Shown here in pieces: positions 8,388-17,676 of a stretch of DNA of 64,000 bases. A program made the translations under genes and the position numbers. Source of the DNA: CALCKU01 sp964654665 (GTDB lineage: Bacteria; Pseudomonadota; Alphaproteobacteria; Caulobacterales; Maricaulaceae); contig CAZZKV010000011.1 of assembly GCA_964654665.1 (NCBI GenBank), forward strand, positions 11,958 through 75,957, in the 5' to 3' direction. The stretch's first letter is position 1. Each line of letters starts with the position of its first letter. Under the pieces are notes generated by a model. It made no database searches, was not told the DNA's origin, and saw only the letters and a program-made list of their open reading frames with translations.

Positions 8388-8783
8388 ATGGAACCTTTGC
8401 AAATTGCCGGGCTTTATATCGCCCTGAACTTGATCCTCGCTGTCGTCCTAATTTACCGAGTCGTAAAAATACGTATATCGGATAAAATCAGTATGGGAGA
8501 TGACAATAATCCGGTTATGGCAGCCCGTATTCGGGCCCATGGGAATTTTATCGAAAATACGCCCCTTATGCTTATCGGGTTATTTACCCTTGCATCACTC
8601 TCGGCCCATGTTGTGGCTTTACATATTTGTGGTATCGCTATTTTACTTTGCCGCCTTCTACATGCCTATGGTATGGCCCAACCCCATGCTAATGGACAAA
8701 GCCGAAGAATTGGCATGATGCTAACCTTTGTAATCTATATCGGCATAGCCCTTTACCTCTTATATATTGTGATAGCCGGATAA
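8388..8783 (+). CDS. MAPEG-family membrane protein
   Basis: 131 residues, about four membrane helices. Matches the MAPEG superfamily (membrane-associated proteins in eicosanoid and glutathione metabolism) in the pattern AARIRAHGNFIENTPLMLI and HAYGMAQPH. Bacterial members may be membrane glutathione transferases, but function is seldom tested. AAAG ribosome site upstream; its stop overlaps the start of pmbA by one base (TAATG), so the two are coupled. Confidence 0.85.
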   Translation: MEPLQIAGLYIALNLILAVVLIYRVVKIRISDKISMGDDNNPVMAARIRAHGNFIENTPLMLIGLFTLASLSAHVVALHICGIAILLCRLLHAYGMAQPHANGQSRRIGMMLTFVIYIGIALYLLYIVIAG

Positions 8784-10141
8784 TGAAAAACGACCCTCTA
8801 ACAGCCACCGCTCTTGCACCGGTGCTTGAAACACTCTTGTCTCGTGCCCGTCATTACGGCGCTGAAAAATGTGACGGTATTGCTACCCATGGCCGCTCAC
8901 TATCCGTTGTGACGCGCGGCGGAAACCTCGAAGATGTTGATAATAGCGAAGGCAAAGATATTGGCCTGCGTGTCTTTATCGGCAAGCGACAAGCTTGCGT
9001 ATCCAGCTCTGATCTCTCCTATACCTCACTCGATAAACTGGCAGAACGCGCTGTTGCTATGGCTCGTTTAGCTCCCGAAGATGAATATTGCGGTTTGGCC
9101 CATAATGATTTGCTAGAGCACGCGCCCCCCGCTCTTGATCTCTTTGACCCAGCCGAGTTATCACCCGCTGATTTGCTGGAGCGCGCGAATACTGTCGAAG
9201 CGGCAGCCCTTGCAGTAAAAGGCGTTAAGCAAGCCGAAGGCGCCAGCGCATCAGCCAATACATCAGCCGTTTATTTCGCAACCAGCGAAGGCTTTAGTTC
9301 CGGTTGGCGCGGGTCCCGCTTTTCCATGGGCGTGTCGGCTTTTGCCGAAGGTGATGACGGCGCTATGGAACGCGATTATGATTACCATGGCGCGCGGTTT
9401 ATAGCCGATGTGAAAGATATGGAAACCATTGGCCGTACCGCCGGACAACGGGCTGTTGCTCGGCTTGGCGGCACCCAGCTCAGTTCATCAACCATGCCGG
9501 TCATTATGGACCGGCGGGTGTCCAATGCTTTGCTCAGCGCCTTTACCGGAGCCATTACAGGCAGCGGAATTGCACGCGGTGTTTCATTTTTGAAAGATAA
9601 AATGGACAGTCCGCTTTTTGCTAAAAACATCACCATAATAGATGATCCTTTGATACCGCGGGGTCACGGCTCGCGGCCATGGGATGGCGAAGGCGTGCAG
9701 GTTCAGCGCCAAATACTAGTTAATGATGGTGTTTTAAAATCATGGCTGTTAAATACGTCATCAGCCCGCCAATTAGGTATGATCACGACAGGCCATGCGT
9801 CCCGCCCCATCGGCAGCCCGCCGGGTATCAGCCCGACCAATTGCTATATTGAGACCGGCGAAAAATCACCAGAGCAACTTATGGCAGACATTGGTTCTGG
9901 ATTACTTGTAACGGAAATGTTTGGCCCCTCGCTTAATTCCAATACTGGCGATTACAGCGTCGGGGTAAGCGGGTTTCAAATTCAAGGCGGAGATATTGCC
10001 CGTCCCGTCAATGAAGTCACAATTGCTGGCAATCTGCTGGATATGTTTGCTGGATTAATTCCTGCCAATGATCTTGTTTTTGACAATGCGGTGGTTACAC
10101 CCAGCCTGTTGATACCGGAGATGACGCTTGCCGGCACCTGA
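8783..10141 (+). CDS. pmbA: TldD/PmbA-family metalloprotease-like protein PmbA (TldE)
   Basis: 452 residues, matching the TldE/PmbA half of the TldD-TldE heterodimeric zinc protease that degrades unfolded peptides, matures microcin B17 and clears the CcdA antitoxin in E. coli. Visible family blocks: DNSEGKDIGLRVFIGKRQA, the STSAVYFATSEGFSSG region, MDRRVSNALLSAF and GPSLNSNTGDYSVGVSGF near the C-terminus. The zinc HExxxH is normally on TldD, and none is present here, as expected for TldE. TldD is not in the window. Coupled to the MAPEG gene upstream and to the CysQ-like gene downstream. Confidence 0.9.
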   Translation: MKNDPLTATALAPVLETLLSRARHYGAEKCDGIATHGRSLSVVTRGGNLEDVDNSEGKDIGLRVFIGKRQACVSSSDLSYTSLDKLAERAVAMARLAPEDEYCGLAHNDLLEHAPPALDLFDPAELSPADLLERANTVEAAALAVKGVKQAEGASASANTSAVYFATSEGFSSGWRGSRFSMGVSAFAEGDDGAMERDYDYHGARFIADVKDMETIGRTAGQRAVARLGGTQLSSSTMPVIMDRRVSNALLSAFTGAITGSGIARGVSFLKDKMDSPLFAKNITIIDDPLIPRGHGSRPWDGEGVQVQRQILVNDGVLKSWLLNTSSARQLGMITTGHASRPIGSPPGISPTNCYIETGEKSPEQLMADIGSGLLVTEMFGPSLNSNTGDYSVGVSGFQIQGGDIARPVNEVTIAGNLLDMFAGLIPANDLVFDNAVVTPSLLIPEMTLAGT

Positions 10142-11237
10142 TCCTGATAGCACATCCTATAGCCAAGACCGTGCGCTTTTGATCACAACTGTGCGCGCAG
10201 CCGGCGTCATAGCTAAAAACGCCTATGACGCCAATGATAGCAAAGTTTGGGATAAAACCGCAGGCCATCCCGTTACCGATGCTGATATTGCAGTAAATGA
10301 CTATCTGGCCAAAATTCTGCAAAAGGCCCGCCCCACCTATGGCTGGCTATCCGAAGAGACAAAAGATGACCGCTCGCGCCATGAATGCACACGTTGTTTT
10401 GTTGTCGATCCGATTGACGGCACACGGGCTTTCATCGATCGCACGCCTAATTTCACGGTGTCCGTAGCTGTCATTGAAAACGGCATATCCATTGCCGCTG
10501 CGCTGTATAATCCGCTCACAGATGAAATGTTCGAGGCCCATCTCGGCGGCGGCGCACAATTGAACGGTCGCTCTATATCCGCCCTCGATAGTCCCGCCAT
10601 CGCCAATATCCGTATGGTTGGATATCCACGTAAATTTCGACGTCTGGCTTGGCCTGAGATGCAATGCCGTATTGTCAATTCCATGGCATATCGCATAGCT
10701 CTTGTTGCCTGCGGACAGGCCGATGCTACCGTTGCTTTTACGCCCAAATCAGATTGGGATATTGCCGCGGCCCAACTCATTGCTACAGAGGCGGGAGCCC
10801 GTGTGACCAATTTGCGCGGCGTTGAGCCAAATTATGACAATAAAACCACAAGCGGTTTAGGCGTTATTTGTGCTGGAAAGACATTACACGCTTTGCTATT
10901 AGCCCGCGTGAAACCCGTCATCACGCAATTTGAGCAAAGCGATGACAAAATTAAAGATTTTGGATTTATGGGAACTACTATGTCTGACCGCCACACTGAA
11001 AATAATGACATTCAACTATTGCATTTGGTGATTGGCGGCGAACTTGTCGACCCGAATAAAACGGAATTTAAAGACCTGACAAAAGTTGATTTTGTTGGCG
11101 CTTATGCCAATTTTTCCGAAGCCCGCGCTGCATGGCTCGGTGCGGCCCAGCGCACAGTGGATAATGCCCATATGCGCTATTTCGTCTTGCACGCCCATGA
11201 ATTAATCGACCCTGATAAAGACGGCTTCATTGGCTAA
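10128..11237 (+). CDS. 3'(2'),5'-bisphosphate nucleotidase/inositol-monophosphatase-family protein fused to DUF4170
   Basis: 369 residues. Residues 1-265 are an IMPase/CysQ-type phosphatase: metal-binding E76-E77 in WLSEET, DPIDGTR at 94-100 and SDWDIAAAQLI at 208-218. CysQ removes 3'-phosphate from PAP; other substrates are possible. Residues about 290-362 match DUF4170 (LLHLVIGGELVDP, YFVLHAHELIDP), normally a separate small protein in alphaproteobacteria. The TTG start at 10128, with GGAG before it, overlaps pmbA by 14 bp. An internal ATG at 10980 could also make DUF4170 alone. It overlaps the exporter gene by 8 bp. Confidence 0.82.
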   Translation: MPAPDPDSTSYSQDRALLITTVRAAGVIAKNAYDANDSKVWDKTAGHPVTDADIAVNDYLAKILQKARPTYGWLSEETKDDRSRHECTRCFVVDPIDGTRAFIDRTPNFTVSVAVIENGISIAAALYNPLTDEMFEAHLGGGAQLNGRSISALDSPAIANIRMVGYPRKFRRLAWPEMQCRIVNSMAYRIALVACGQADATVAFTPKSDWDIAAAQLIATEAGARVTNLRGVEPNYDNKTTSGLGVICAGKTLHALLLARVKPVITQFEQSDDKIKDFGFMGTTMSDRHTENNDIQLLHLVIGGELVDPNKTEFKDLTKVDFVGAYANFSEARAAWLGAAQRTVDNAHMRYFVLHAHELIDPDKDGFIG

Positions 11238-13005
11238 TAACGCATCAGTATCGCAAACAGATCGCCAGAGGATAAAACGCCTTTGGCGGGATTATATCTG
11301 GCCGCAAAAGACAAAGCTCTTTGCTGCGGCTATTTTCATGGCTATTTTAGCAGCTGCAACGGCGGCTTATACATTTGTTGTTCACATTATTATTGATGAG
11401 GCCAATACCTTATCTGGTGATATTGATGCGGCTACAAATGCTAAACTCTATGCCTCTGCTATATTGCCTGTCTTGCTGGGGATAACGGCCCTTTCAGGTC
11501 TTTCCAATTACGCCCAGCGTATTCTCTCTAATTCCATTGCCCTTAATGCTGTTGGCGCAATGCAAAAACAAATGTTTCAATCGGCCCATGCCCGTGATTA
11601 TGCCCATTTTTCACGCGAACCGACAGGCAATCTTATTTCCAAATTCACCAATGATGTCACGATCATTTCCAATGCCCTTATCCGTACACTGTCCAATCTG
11701 ATTGTGGCCTTGCTCACTGTCATTCTAACACTGGCAGCCATGCTATCTCAGAATTGGCAACTCAGCCTTGTGATGACTGTTTTTTTGCTTGCCTTTTGGC
11801 CTATAATCATCATTTCAAAACGCATGCGCGGCAATGCTAAAGACGTGCAGTTCCATGTCGGCACCATTACCTCCGAGCTTAAAGAAAGCTTCACCAGCGC
11901 CCGAATGGTCAAAACCTATAATCTGGAGCATAATGAAAACACCCGCCTTGGGAAAAGCTTTGATGAACGCATCCGGCTTTTTATGAAACTGGTGACTGAG
12001 CAAGCCCGCGTCGATCCTATTTTAGAAATTTTGGGCGGACTGGCCATTGCAGGAGTTATGATCTTCGGCGTTTACCAAGTCACGAATAATACAGCCTCGC
12101 CGGGATCTATTGGTGCGGTTTTAACCGGATTGCTTATTCTATCACCGAAATTGCGCGCGCTGGGAACGCTCAATAATGTCATTCAAGAAGGATTAGCAGC
12201 CCTGACCCGCATCTTTGATGTGATTGACACGCGGCCCAATATTATTGACGCGCCCGATGCCACCTCCCTTAAGAATATACGCGGCGATATCGAATTGGAT
12301 AATATCAGCTTTAGCTATGACGACGGTACACAGGCTCTACGCACTGTATCAATCACCGCAAAAGCCGGCGAAACAATTGCTTTTGTCGGGCCGTCGGGCG
12401 GCGGAAAATCCACAATTATTAATCTCATCCCGCGGCTCTACGATGTTAGCGCCGGATATATCCGTATCGATGGGACGGATATACGCGATGTTACCCTTGA
12501 CAGCCTACGCGCCAATATAGCGCTTGTTTCCCAAGATGTGACCCTGTTTAACGACACAATTGCCGCCAATATCGGCTTTGGCGATACGACGGCAAACCGA
12601 GACGCCATTATTGCGGCCGCGCAAGCCGCCGATGCCCATGATTTTATCGCCGCTTTGCCTGATGGGTATGACACCGTATTGGGCGAAGCTGGCAATGGGC
12701 TATCCGGCGGACAAAAACAGCGGTTATCCATAGCCCGCGCTATCTTGCGCGATGCGCCTATCCTTTTACTTGATGAAGCAACCTCAGCCCTTGACGCACA
12801 ATCGGAAGCAAAAGTTCAAACAGCTTTGAGCCGGTTAACCAATGGACGCACAACCCTTGTTATTGCCCATAAATTGTCTACGGTACAAAAGGCTGACCGT
12901 ATTTATGTGCTGGATAAAGGGCGTATTGCTGAAACAGGCACCCATGAAACCCTGAGTAAAAAACGCGGCGGGCTTTATGCTAAATTGAAAGCCTTGCAGC
13001 ACTAA
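11230..13005 (+). CDS. MsbA-like ABC exporter (fused permease-ATPase)
   Basis: 591-residue half-transporter: six membrane helices in residues about 30-310 followed by an ATPase with Walker A FVGPSGGGKST, signature NGLSGGQKQRLSIARA, Walker B ILLLDEATSALD and switch IAHKLST. By type and by position among waaA, lpxK and lpxL it is probably the flippase that moves lipid A core across the inner membrane, but other lipid or drug exporters share this architecture. TTG start at 11230 overlaps the previous stop by 8 bp. A gene on the opposite strand follows it by 10 bp. Confidence 0.85.
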   Translation: MANNASVSQTDRQRIKRLWRDYIWPQKTKLFAAAIFMAILAAATAAYTFVVHIIIDEANTLSGDIDAATNAKLYASAILPVLLGITALSGLSNYAQRILSNSIALNAVGAMQKQMFQSAHARDYAHFSREPTGNLISKFTNDVTIISNALIRTLSNLIVALLTVILTLAAMLSQNWQLSLVMTVFLLAFWPIIIISKRMRGNAKDVQFHVGTITSELKESFTSARMVKTYNLEHNENTRLGKSFDERIRLFMKLVTEQARVDPILEILGGLAIAGVMIFGVYQVTNNTASPGSIGAVLTGLLILSPKLRALGTLNNVIQEGLAALTRIFDVIDTRPNIIDAPDATSLKNIRGDIELDNISFSYDDGTQALRTVSITAKAGETIAFVGPSGGGKSTIINLIPRLYDVSAGYIRIDGTDIRDVTLDSLRANIALVSQDVTLFNDTIAANIGFGDTTANRDAIIAAAQAADAHDFIAALPDGYDTVLGEAGNGLSGGQKQRLSIARAILRDAPILLLDEATSALDAQSEAKVQTALSRLTNGRTTLVIAHKLSTVQKADRIYVLDKGRIAETGTHETLSKKRGGLYAKLKALQH

Positions 13006-13015
13006 AACATTGATA

Positions 13016-13675
13016 TTATTCGCGCCGTAAAATCAGCTCTGTTACCGGATTGCCAGACCATTGTGCCATAAACCGTGTTTTGACGTCGTCTGGGTCATAG
13101 ATAGTTTCAACCCAATCCATAAAGCTAATATCATTTTCGGCTGCATACTCCAGATAATCCTGAAAGAAGAAATCCAGCATACCGGTTTTACCTTGCCGCA
13201 CATGGAGATATTTAAAAGACAATTGCTCTATCGCGGTCTCTATGGGTTCGCCCCTTTTGAAATGTTTATATAAAACGCCCATAATGCCGGTGCGATCTGC
13301 CCCGGATTTACAATGCATCACGGCCGGATACTCTATGGTGTCAAATAATTCACGCGCGCCTCTAATCTTTTCAACCGTATGCACATCACGCGAATACATG
13401 CGATAATCGACCAAGGTAATGCCGTAATGCACGCAAGCTTCCTTTTCCAAAAGATAATAGCCCTTAGGCGATTCCCCGCGTAAATTGATAAGAGTCTTAA
13501 TGCCCTTTTGTGCCAATTGCGCGATACGTTTCGGGGACGGTTGATTTTCGCGGTACATATCCCCGCCAAGACTATGGTGATTAGTAAACCGGATTCGCAA
13601 AAACCCATGATCCCCCCACATAAGGTCGCGGTAAGCCTGTTTTCGATGTGCCTTGTTATTGAGGTCTAATGCCAT
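13016..13675 (-). CDS. Tyrosine/dual-specificity phosphatase family protein
   Basis: 219 residues with the cysteine-phosphatase loop HCKSGADRTGIMG (CX5R) and an upstream general-acid region DYRMYSRDVHTVEKI. The start MALDLNNKAHRKQAYRDLMWGDHGFLRIRF matches an alphaproteobacterial group of soluble DSP-like phosphatases. No signal peptide, so it is cytosolic. It lies in antisense orientation inside the lipid A cluster between the MsbA-like and DUF374 genes. Its substrate could be a phosphoprotein or a phospholipid/phosphosugar; the context favours an envelope role but does not prove it. Confidence 0.8.
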   Translation of the reverse strand: MALDLNNKAHRKQAYRDLMWGDHGFLRIRFTNHHSLGGDMYRENQPSPKRIAQLAQKGIKTLINLRGESPKGYYLLEKEACVHYGITLVDYRMYSRDVHTVEKIRGARELFDTIEYPAVMHCKSGADRTGIMGVLYKHFKRGEPIETAIEQLSFKYLHVRQGKTGMLDFFFQDYLEYAAENDISFMDWVETIYDPDDVKTRFMAQWSGNPVTELILRRE

Positions 13676-13722
13676 ATATCCTAAGCCTAAGTGGTTCGGC
13701 TTGCATAACAGGGAGAGGACTG

Positions 13723-14469
13723 GTGTTCAAACGCTTCATGCGGTCAAAAGCCGTTCAAATCGCCCTCGGCTGGCTCGTCGCAGCCTATATGGTTTTAGTC
13801 AAATATACAACGCGCTGGACAATAGAACGTCAAGATAAAGCCCAGCCAGTCATCGACAGCGGCAGCGGTCTGATTGCGCTGACGTGGCATTCCCGATTTA
13901 TGATGCTCAATAGCGCGTGGAAAAAAGACTGGCAAATGCCCCATGTTCTGATTTCACGGTCGCGCGACGGGGCTATTGTCGCCCATGCAACCCATTTTTT
14001 GGGCCTTAAAACCATTCGCGGGTCGGCTAAAAAAGCCGGGTCACTTAAAGCAAAAGGCGGGGCTAAAGCCGGACATGATATTATCACAGCTTTAGAGAGC
14101 GGCGGTTGTATTGTTATCACACCGGACGGACCGCGCGGGCCGCGCCAAAGACTGGGCGATGGCCCGCTACGCCTCGCCCGTTTAACCGGCGTACCCATAC
14201 AACCGTGCAGCTTTGCTGTAAAAAACCGCAAACAGCTCAAGAGTTGGGACCGATTTATTCTGCCTCTTCCCTTTGGCACCGGCCGTATCATTTGGGGTAC
14301 ACCTGTTACGGTGCCAGCAAATGCAGATGATCTTATGCTTGAAACCCTACGTAAGCGCATAGAAACCGAGATGAATATTGATCTATCCTCGGCCGACCAA
14401 GTCTTAGGACATGAACCGATAGACCCCGCCCCTGAAAAAAGCACATTGCAAAAAAGCACGCCGCTATGA
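13723..14469 (+). CDS. DUF374 lysophospholipid-acyltransferase-family protein
   Basis: 248 residues; DUF374 proteins belong to the LPLAT/acyltransferase superfamily and in alphaproteobacteria lie beside waaA and lpxK, suggesting acylation of a lipid A or phospholipid precursor. Visible blocks: LIALTWHSRFMML (in place of HX4D), ISRSRDGAIVAHATHFLG, and VITPDGPRGPRQRL. One N-terminal membrane anchor (IALGWLVAAYMVLV). The GTG at 13723 is chosen since GGGAGAGG lies four bases upstream; an ATG-started extension from 13669 runs into the divergent phosphatase gene. Ends in an ATGA overlap with waaA. Confidence 0.82.
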   Translation: MFKRFMRSKAVQIALGWLVAAYMVLVKYTTRWTIERQDKAQPVIDSGSGLIALTWHSRFMMLNSAWKKDWQMPHVLISRSRDGAIVAHATHFLGLKTIRGSAKKAGSLKAKGGAKAGHDIITALESGGCIVITPDGPRGPRQRLGDGPLRLARLTGVPIQPCSFAVKNRKQLKSWDRFILPLPFGTGRIIWGTPVTVPANADDLMLETLRKRIETEMNIDLSSADQVLGHEPIDPAPEKSTLQKSTPL

Positions 14470-15743
14470 GTGAAACGGGTTTAATACGGGCCTATACGGG
14501 CTTAACAAAAGTGCTGGCCCCCTTATTGCCCTTTTGGCTGAAACGCCGGGCACTGAAAGGAAAAGAAGATCCGGCCCGGCAAAGTGAACGGTTTGGCATT
14601 ACAGCCCATGATCGCCCCGAAGGGCCGCTCTTTTGGATGCATGGGGCCAGTGTCGGCGAAACCATTATGCTGCTACCGGTTATGCGGTGCTTATTAGCCG
14701 AAGACCCAACAGCTCATGTCTTGATAACTAGCGGGACCGTAACGTCAGCCGCTGTTCTGGCAGCGCAATTACCCAACCGTGCAATCCATCAATATGTGCC
14801 GCTGGACACACCAAAAGCCGCGGCTGCTTTTCTGGACTATTGGAAACCGGAACTCGCCATTTGGGCAGAGTCCGAAATATGGCCCAACCTTATAATGGCG
14901 ACGCATTCGCGCAATATTCCTATGGCCTTGATCAACGCCCGCATGAGTCAGGAGTCTATTGAAGGCTGGGCCAAACGTAAAAAATCGGCCCGAATACTCT
15001 TTGGTTATTTTGATGTCATTTTGGCTGGTGATGAAAAAACAGCCAATAGCCTAACATGGCTGCTAGGCCGGACTATCGAAGCCTCCGGCAATCTCAAAGA
15101 TGCGGCCCCGCCCCTGCCGGTAAATGATAACGAACTAACCGCCTTAAAAAAATCAATCGGCCAGCGTCCCGTCTGGTGCGCGGCCAGTACACATAACGGC
15201 GAAGAGGCTCTTATTTTAAAAGCTTTTGATGAAGTAAAAACAACCCATCCCCAAGCTTTACTCATCCTTGCCCCGCGCCACCCCGAACGCCGCAGCGCGA
15301 TCACCCCATTATTGAAAGGCCGTACAATCGCTCTGCGCTCCGATAAAAAAAAACCGACAGCAAAAACAGATATCTATCTCTTTGATACAATAGGAGAAAT
15401 GGGATTGGCTTATCGCTTATCCGCAATCACATTTGTCGGCGGGTCTTTGGTAAAAGGGTTAAAGGGACATAACCCTTTGGAACCCGCACGGCTGGGCAAT
15501 GCAATCCTCACAGGAACCTATATTGAAAGTTTTTCCGATAGTTACATGTCTATGTTTGCATTTGACGCCGCACAGCGTATCTTAAACCCCAAGATGATCG
15601 GCTCTGTTATTTCAAATTTACTCGATGATACTGACACATTAAAGTCTTATCAGGCCCGGGCGCAGGATTTTGCATACGGCCGCGATGCAGTATTGGATTA
15701 TGTTTGGAATACGCTTCAACCACTTATCAAATCTAACCGATAA
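14466..15743 (+). CDS. waaA: 3-deoxy-D-manno-octulosonic-acid (Kdo) transferase
   Basis: GT30 glycosyltransferase, 425 residues, that adds Kdo from CMP-Kdo to lipid IVA on the cytoplasmic face of the inner membrane. Seen: N-terminal helix region, WMHGASVGETIMLLPV with the catalytic glutamate, IWAESEIWPNLI, LINARMS, and LAPRHPERR and FVGGSLVKGLKGHNPLEPA in the C-terminal nucleotide domain. Coupled to the DUF374 gene by ATGA and nine bases ahead of lpxK. Confidence 0.94.
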   Translation: MSETGLIRAYTGLTKVLAPLLPFWLKRRALKGKEDPARQSERFGITAHDRPEGPLFWMHGASVGETIMLLPVMRCLLAEDPTAHVLITSGTVTSAAVLAAQLPNRAIHQYVPLDTPKAAAAFLDYWKPELAIWAESEIWPNLIMATHSRNIPMALINARMSQESIEGWAKRKKSARILFGYFDVILAGDEKTANSLTWLLGRTIEASGNLKDAAPPLPVNDNELTALKKSIGQRPVWCAASTHNGEEALILKAFDEVKTTHPQALLILAPRHPERRSAITPLLKGRTIALRSDKKKPTAKTDIYLFDTIGEMGLAYRLSAITFVGGSLVKGLKGHNPLEPARLGNAILTGTYIESFSDSYMSMFAFDAAQRILNPKMIGSVISNLLDDTDTLKSYQARAQDFAYGRDAVLDYVWNTLQPLIKSNR

Positions 15744-15751
15744 GGTTTATC

Positions 15752-16756
15752 ATGCGCCCGCCTGAATTTTGGAATATTAAAGAGGGCCGAGACAGTGCGC
15801 CAATGATCCGCCTTTTACTCACCCCTATAAGCTGGGTTTACGGATGGGCGGCAGCCCGGCGGATCAAAACGACAGACAGCTATGACCCGGGTTTGCCTGT
15901 TATTTGCGTCGGCAATGCCACGCTTGGCGGTACAGGAAAAACACCTGTTGCAATTTACTTGCTTAAAAGCTTTCGCCGCCTTGGTATTAATGCGGTAGGC
16001 CTAACCCGCGGATATGGCGGTCAAGAAAAGGGCCCGATGCCGGTCCATGAGCGCCATACGGCGGCCGATGTGGGTGATGAACCCTTATTGCTTGCCCGCC
16101 ATGGCCCTGTCTGGGTCGCCGAAGGACGCGATGACGGTGCCCGCGCAGCCCGCAGCCATGGGGCCTCTGTCATCATCATGGATGATGGCCATCAAAACCC
16201 GCAACTTGAAAAAACCCTGTCTCTGCTGGTTGTCGATGCCGAAACAGGCTTTGGCAATGGTGCCGTTTTCCCTGCTGGTCCGCTGCGCGAAAAACTCGGA
16301 GCGGCCCTAGTACGCGCTGATGCAATTATCCTGATGAAACCAACCCCCGATTATGAAATTGATGAAGTTTTAACAGAGCAACTTTCCAGTAAAGTCGTCA
16401 TTCCAGCCTATCTGGCCCCGGCTGCCGCCCCGCCCAAAGGTAAATTATATGCTTTTGCTGGCATTGGCCGCCCGAATAAATTCTTTGATGCGCTGCGTCG
16501 CCACGGCGCTGATATTGTCGAAGAAGTGCCCTATGCTGACCATTATAAATATAAGGATGCCGATATTGAAAATCTTTTCCTTTTGGCCAGTGAATATGAC
16601 GCCAGCCTTATCACGACAGAGAAAGATTATGTCCGCCTACCCCAAGGCTATCGGCGCGGTGTCCATAGTTGGCCCGTCTCTGTTGTTTTCGAGGATGAGT
16701 TGACAATGCGCCGTCTTTTGCATCCAATTATATCGCAGGTAAAGCCGCGTGTCTAA
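15752..16756 (+). CDS. lpxK: Tetraacyldisaccharide 4'-kinase
   Basis: Inner-membrane kinase (334 residues) that phosphorylates the 4' position of the lipid A disaccharide to make lipid IVA. The N-terminus PPEFWNIKEG is typical; Walker A reads GNATLGGTGKTPVA, followed by LTRGYGG and a D-rich DDGHQNPQL block. C-terminal TTEKDYVRLP is also family-typical. An AAGG site precedes the ATG. It overlaps lpxL by 8 bp. Confidence 0.95.
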   Translation: MRPPEFWNIKEGRDSAPMIRLLLTPISWVYGWAAARRIKTTDSYDPGLPVICVGNATLGGTGKTPVAIYLLKSFRRLGINAVGLTRGYGGQEKGPMPVHERHTAADVGDEPLLLARHGPVWVAEGRDDGARAARSHGASVIIMDDGHQNPQLEKTLSLLVVDAETGFGNGAVFPAGPLREKLGAALVRADAIILMKPTPDYEIDEVLTEQLSSKVVIPAYLAPAAAPPKGKLYAFAGIGRPNKFFDALRRHGADIVEEVPYADHYKYKDADIENLFLLASEYDASLITTEKDYVRLPQGYRRGVHSWPVSVVFEDELTMRRLLHPIISQVKPRV

Positions 16757-17648
16757 ATTGGATAATCCATCATTGGGTCAAAAAATTCTCTGGCGTATAG
16801 AAGCTATCGCTTATGATATTTTGCGCGGTATCCTATCTATATTCCCTTTTTCATGGATATCGGCTTTTGGCGGAAAACTCTTGCAACTCATCGGGCCGCT
16901 GACAAGTAAACATCATATCGCTAAGCGTGGCCTTCAAATCGCTTTCCCAAAGATGGAGGACAGGGCATTACGCCGCTTGCTGTCGGCGCAATGGAATAAT
17001 ACGGGCCGAACTTTGGCAGAATTTCCATTAACGCATCGCTTAAAGCCTTTTGAAGGATCGAGAATTACGATAACCGGCTTGGAAATATTCAAAGCCCATG
17101 CCCCGGCCGTGATCATCACAGGTCATTTTGCCAATTGGGAAGTCATGGCGGCAGTTCTAACCCAATCGGGACTGCCTGTGCGCATCACATATCGTAAGAT
17201 TAATAACCCCTATATGAATAATCGTGTCCGGCAGCAGAGAGAAAAATACGGTACGCAATATCTTGTGCAAAAATCAGGGACACGCGGAGCACGCGAATTA
17301 ATCAGCGCTTTGCAATCGGGTGAGAGCGTGGCTTTGCTCGGAGACCAGAAATTTAACACCGGTTTATCTCTGCCCTTTTTTGGGCAAGACGCTATGACAG
17401 CACCGGGCGCGGTGCGCCTAGCGCTAAAAACGGGACGCCCACTTTTACCTATGGCCGTCACGCGGCAGGGCGCCAATTTCACCGTCACATTTTATGACCC
17501 GATAGAAATTGAACCCAGCGGACACCGGGAACGGGACACCGAAAACGGGGTTAAAAAAATTATCGCCTTTACCGAAGATCGCATAAAAGAACACCCAGAA
17601 CAATGGTTCTGGGTGCACCGGCGTTGGCCCAAAAACCTATATCAATAG
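16749..17648 (+). CDS. lpxL: LpxL/HtrB-family lipid A secondary acyltransferase
   Basis: 299 residues with one N-terminal membrane segment and the acyltransferase motif HFANWE (HX4E, used in place of HX4D by this family), plus LLGDQKFNTGLSLPFFG and the C-terminal EQWFWVHRRW that is diagnostic of LpxL/LpxM proteins. Adds an acyl chain to Kdo2-lipid IVA. Which position it acylates cannot be read from the sequence. GTG start overlaps lpxK by 8 bp. Last gene of the lipid A operon; a 9-bp hairpin sits at its stop codon. Confidence 0.88.
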   Translation: MSKLDNPSLGQKILWRIEAIAYDILRGILSIFPFSWISAFGGKLLQLIGPLTSKHHIAKRGLQIAFPKMEDRALRRLLSAQWNNTGRTLAEFPLTHRLKPFEGSRITITGLEIFKAHAPAVIITGHFANWEVMAAVLTQSGLPVRITYRKINNPYMNNRVRQQREKYGTQYLVQKSGTRGARELISALQSGESVALLGDQKFNTGLSLPFFGQDAMTAPGAVRLALKTGRPLLPMAVTRQGANFTVTFYDPIEIEPSGHRERDTENGVKKIIAFTEDRIKEHPEQWFWVHRRWPKNLYQ

Positions 17649-17671
17649 GCTGGACAACTTATGTCCAGCCT
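17647..17671. terminator. Hairpin between the convergent lpxL and giant surface-protein genes
   Basis: AGGCTGGAC and GTCCAGCCT form a 9-bp perfect stem with a 7-base loop exactly between the two 3' ends. Neither strand has a clear T run after it, so it may act as a weak bidirectional terminator or a 3' stabiliser. Confidence 0.5.
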
Positions 17672-17676
17672 TAGGC

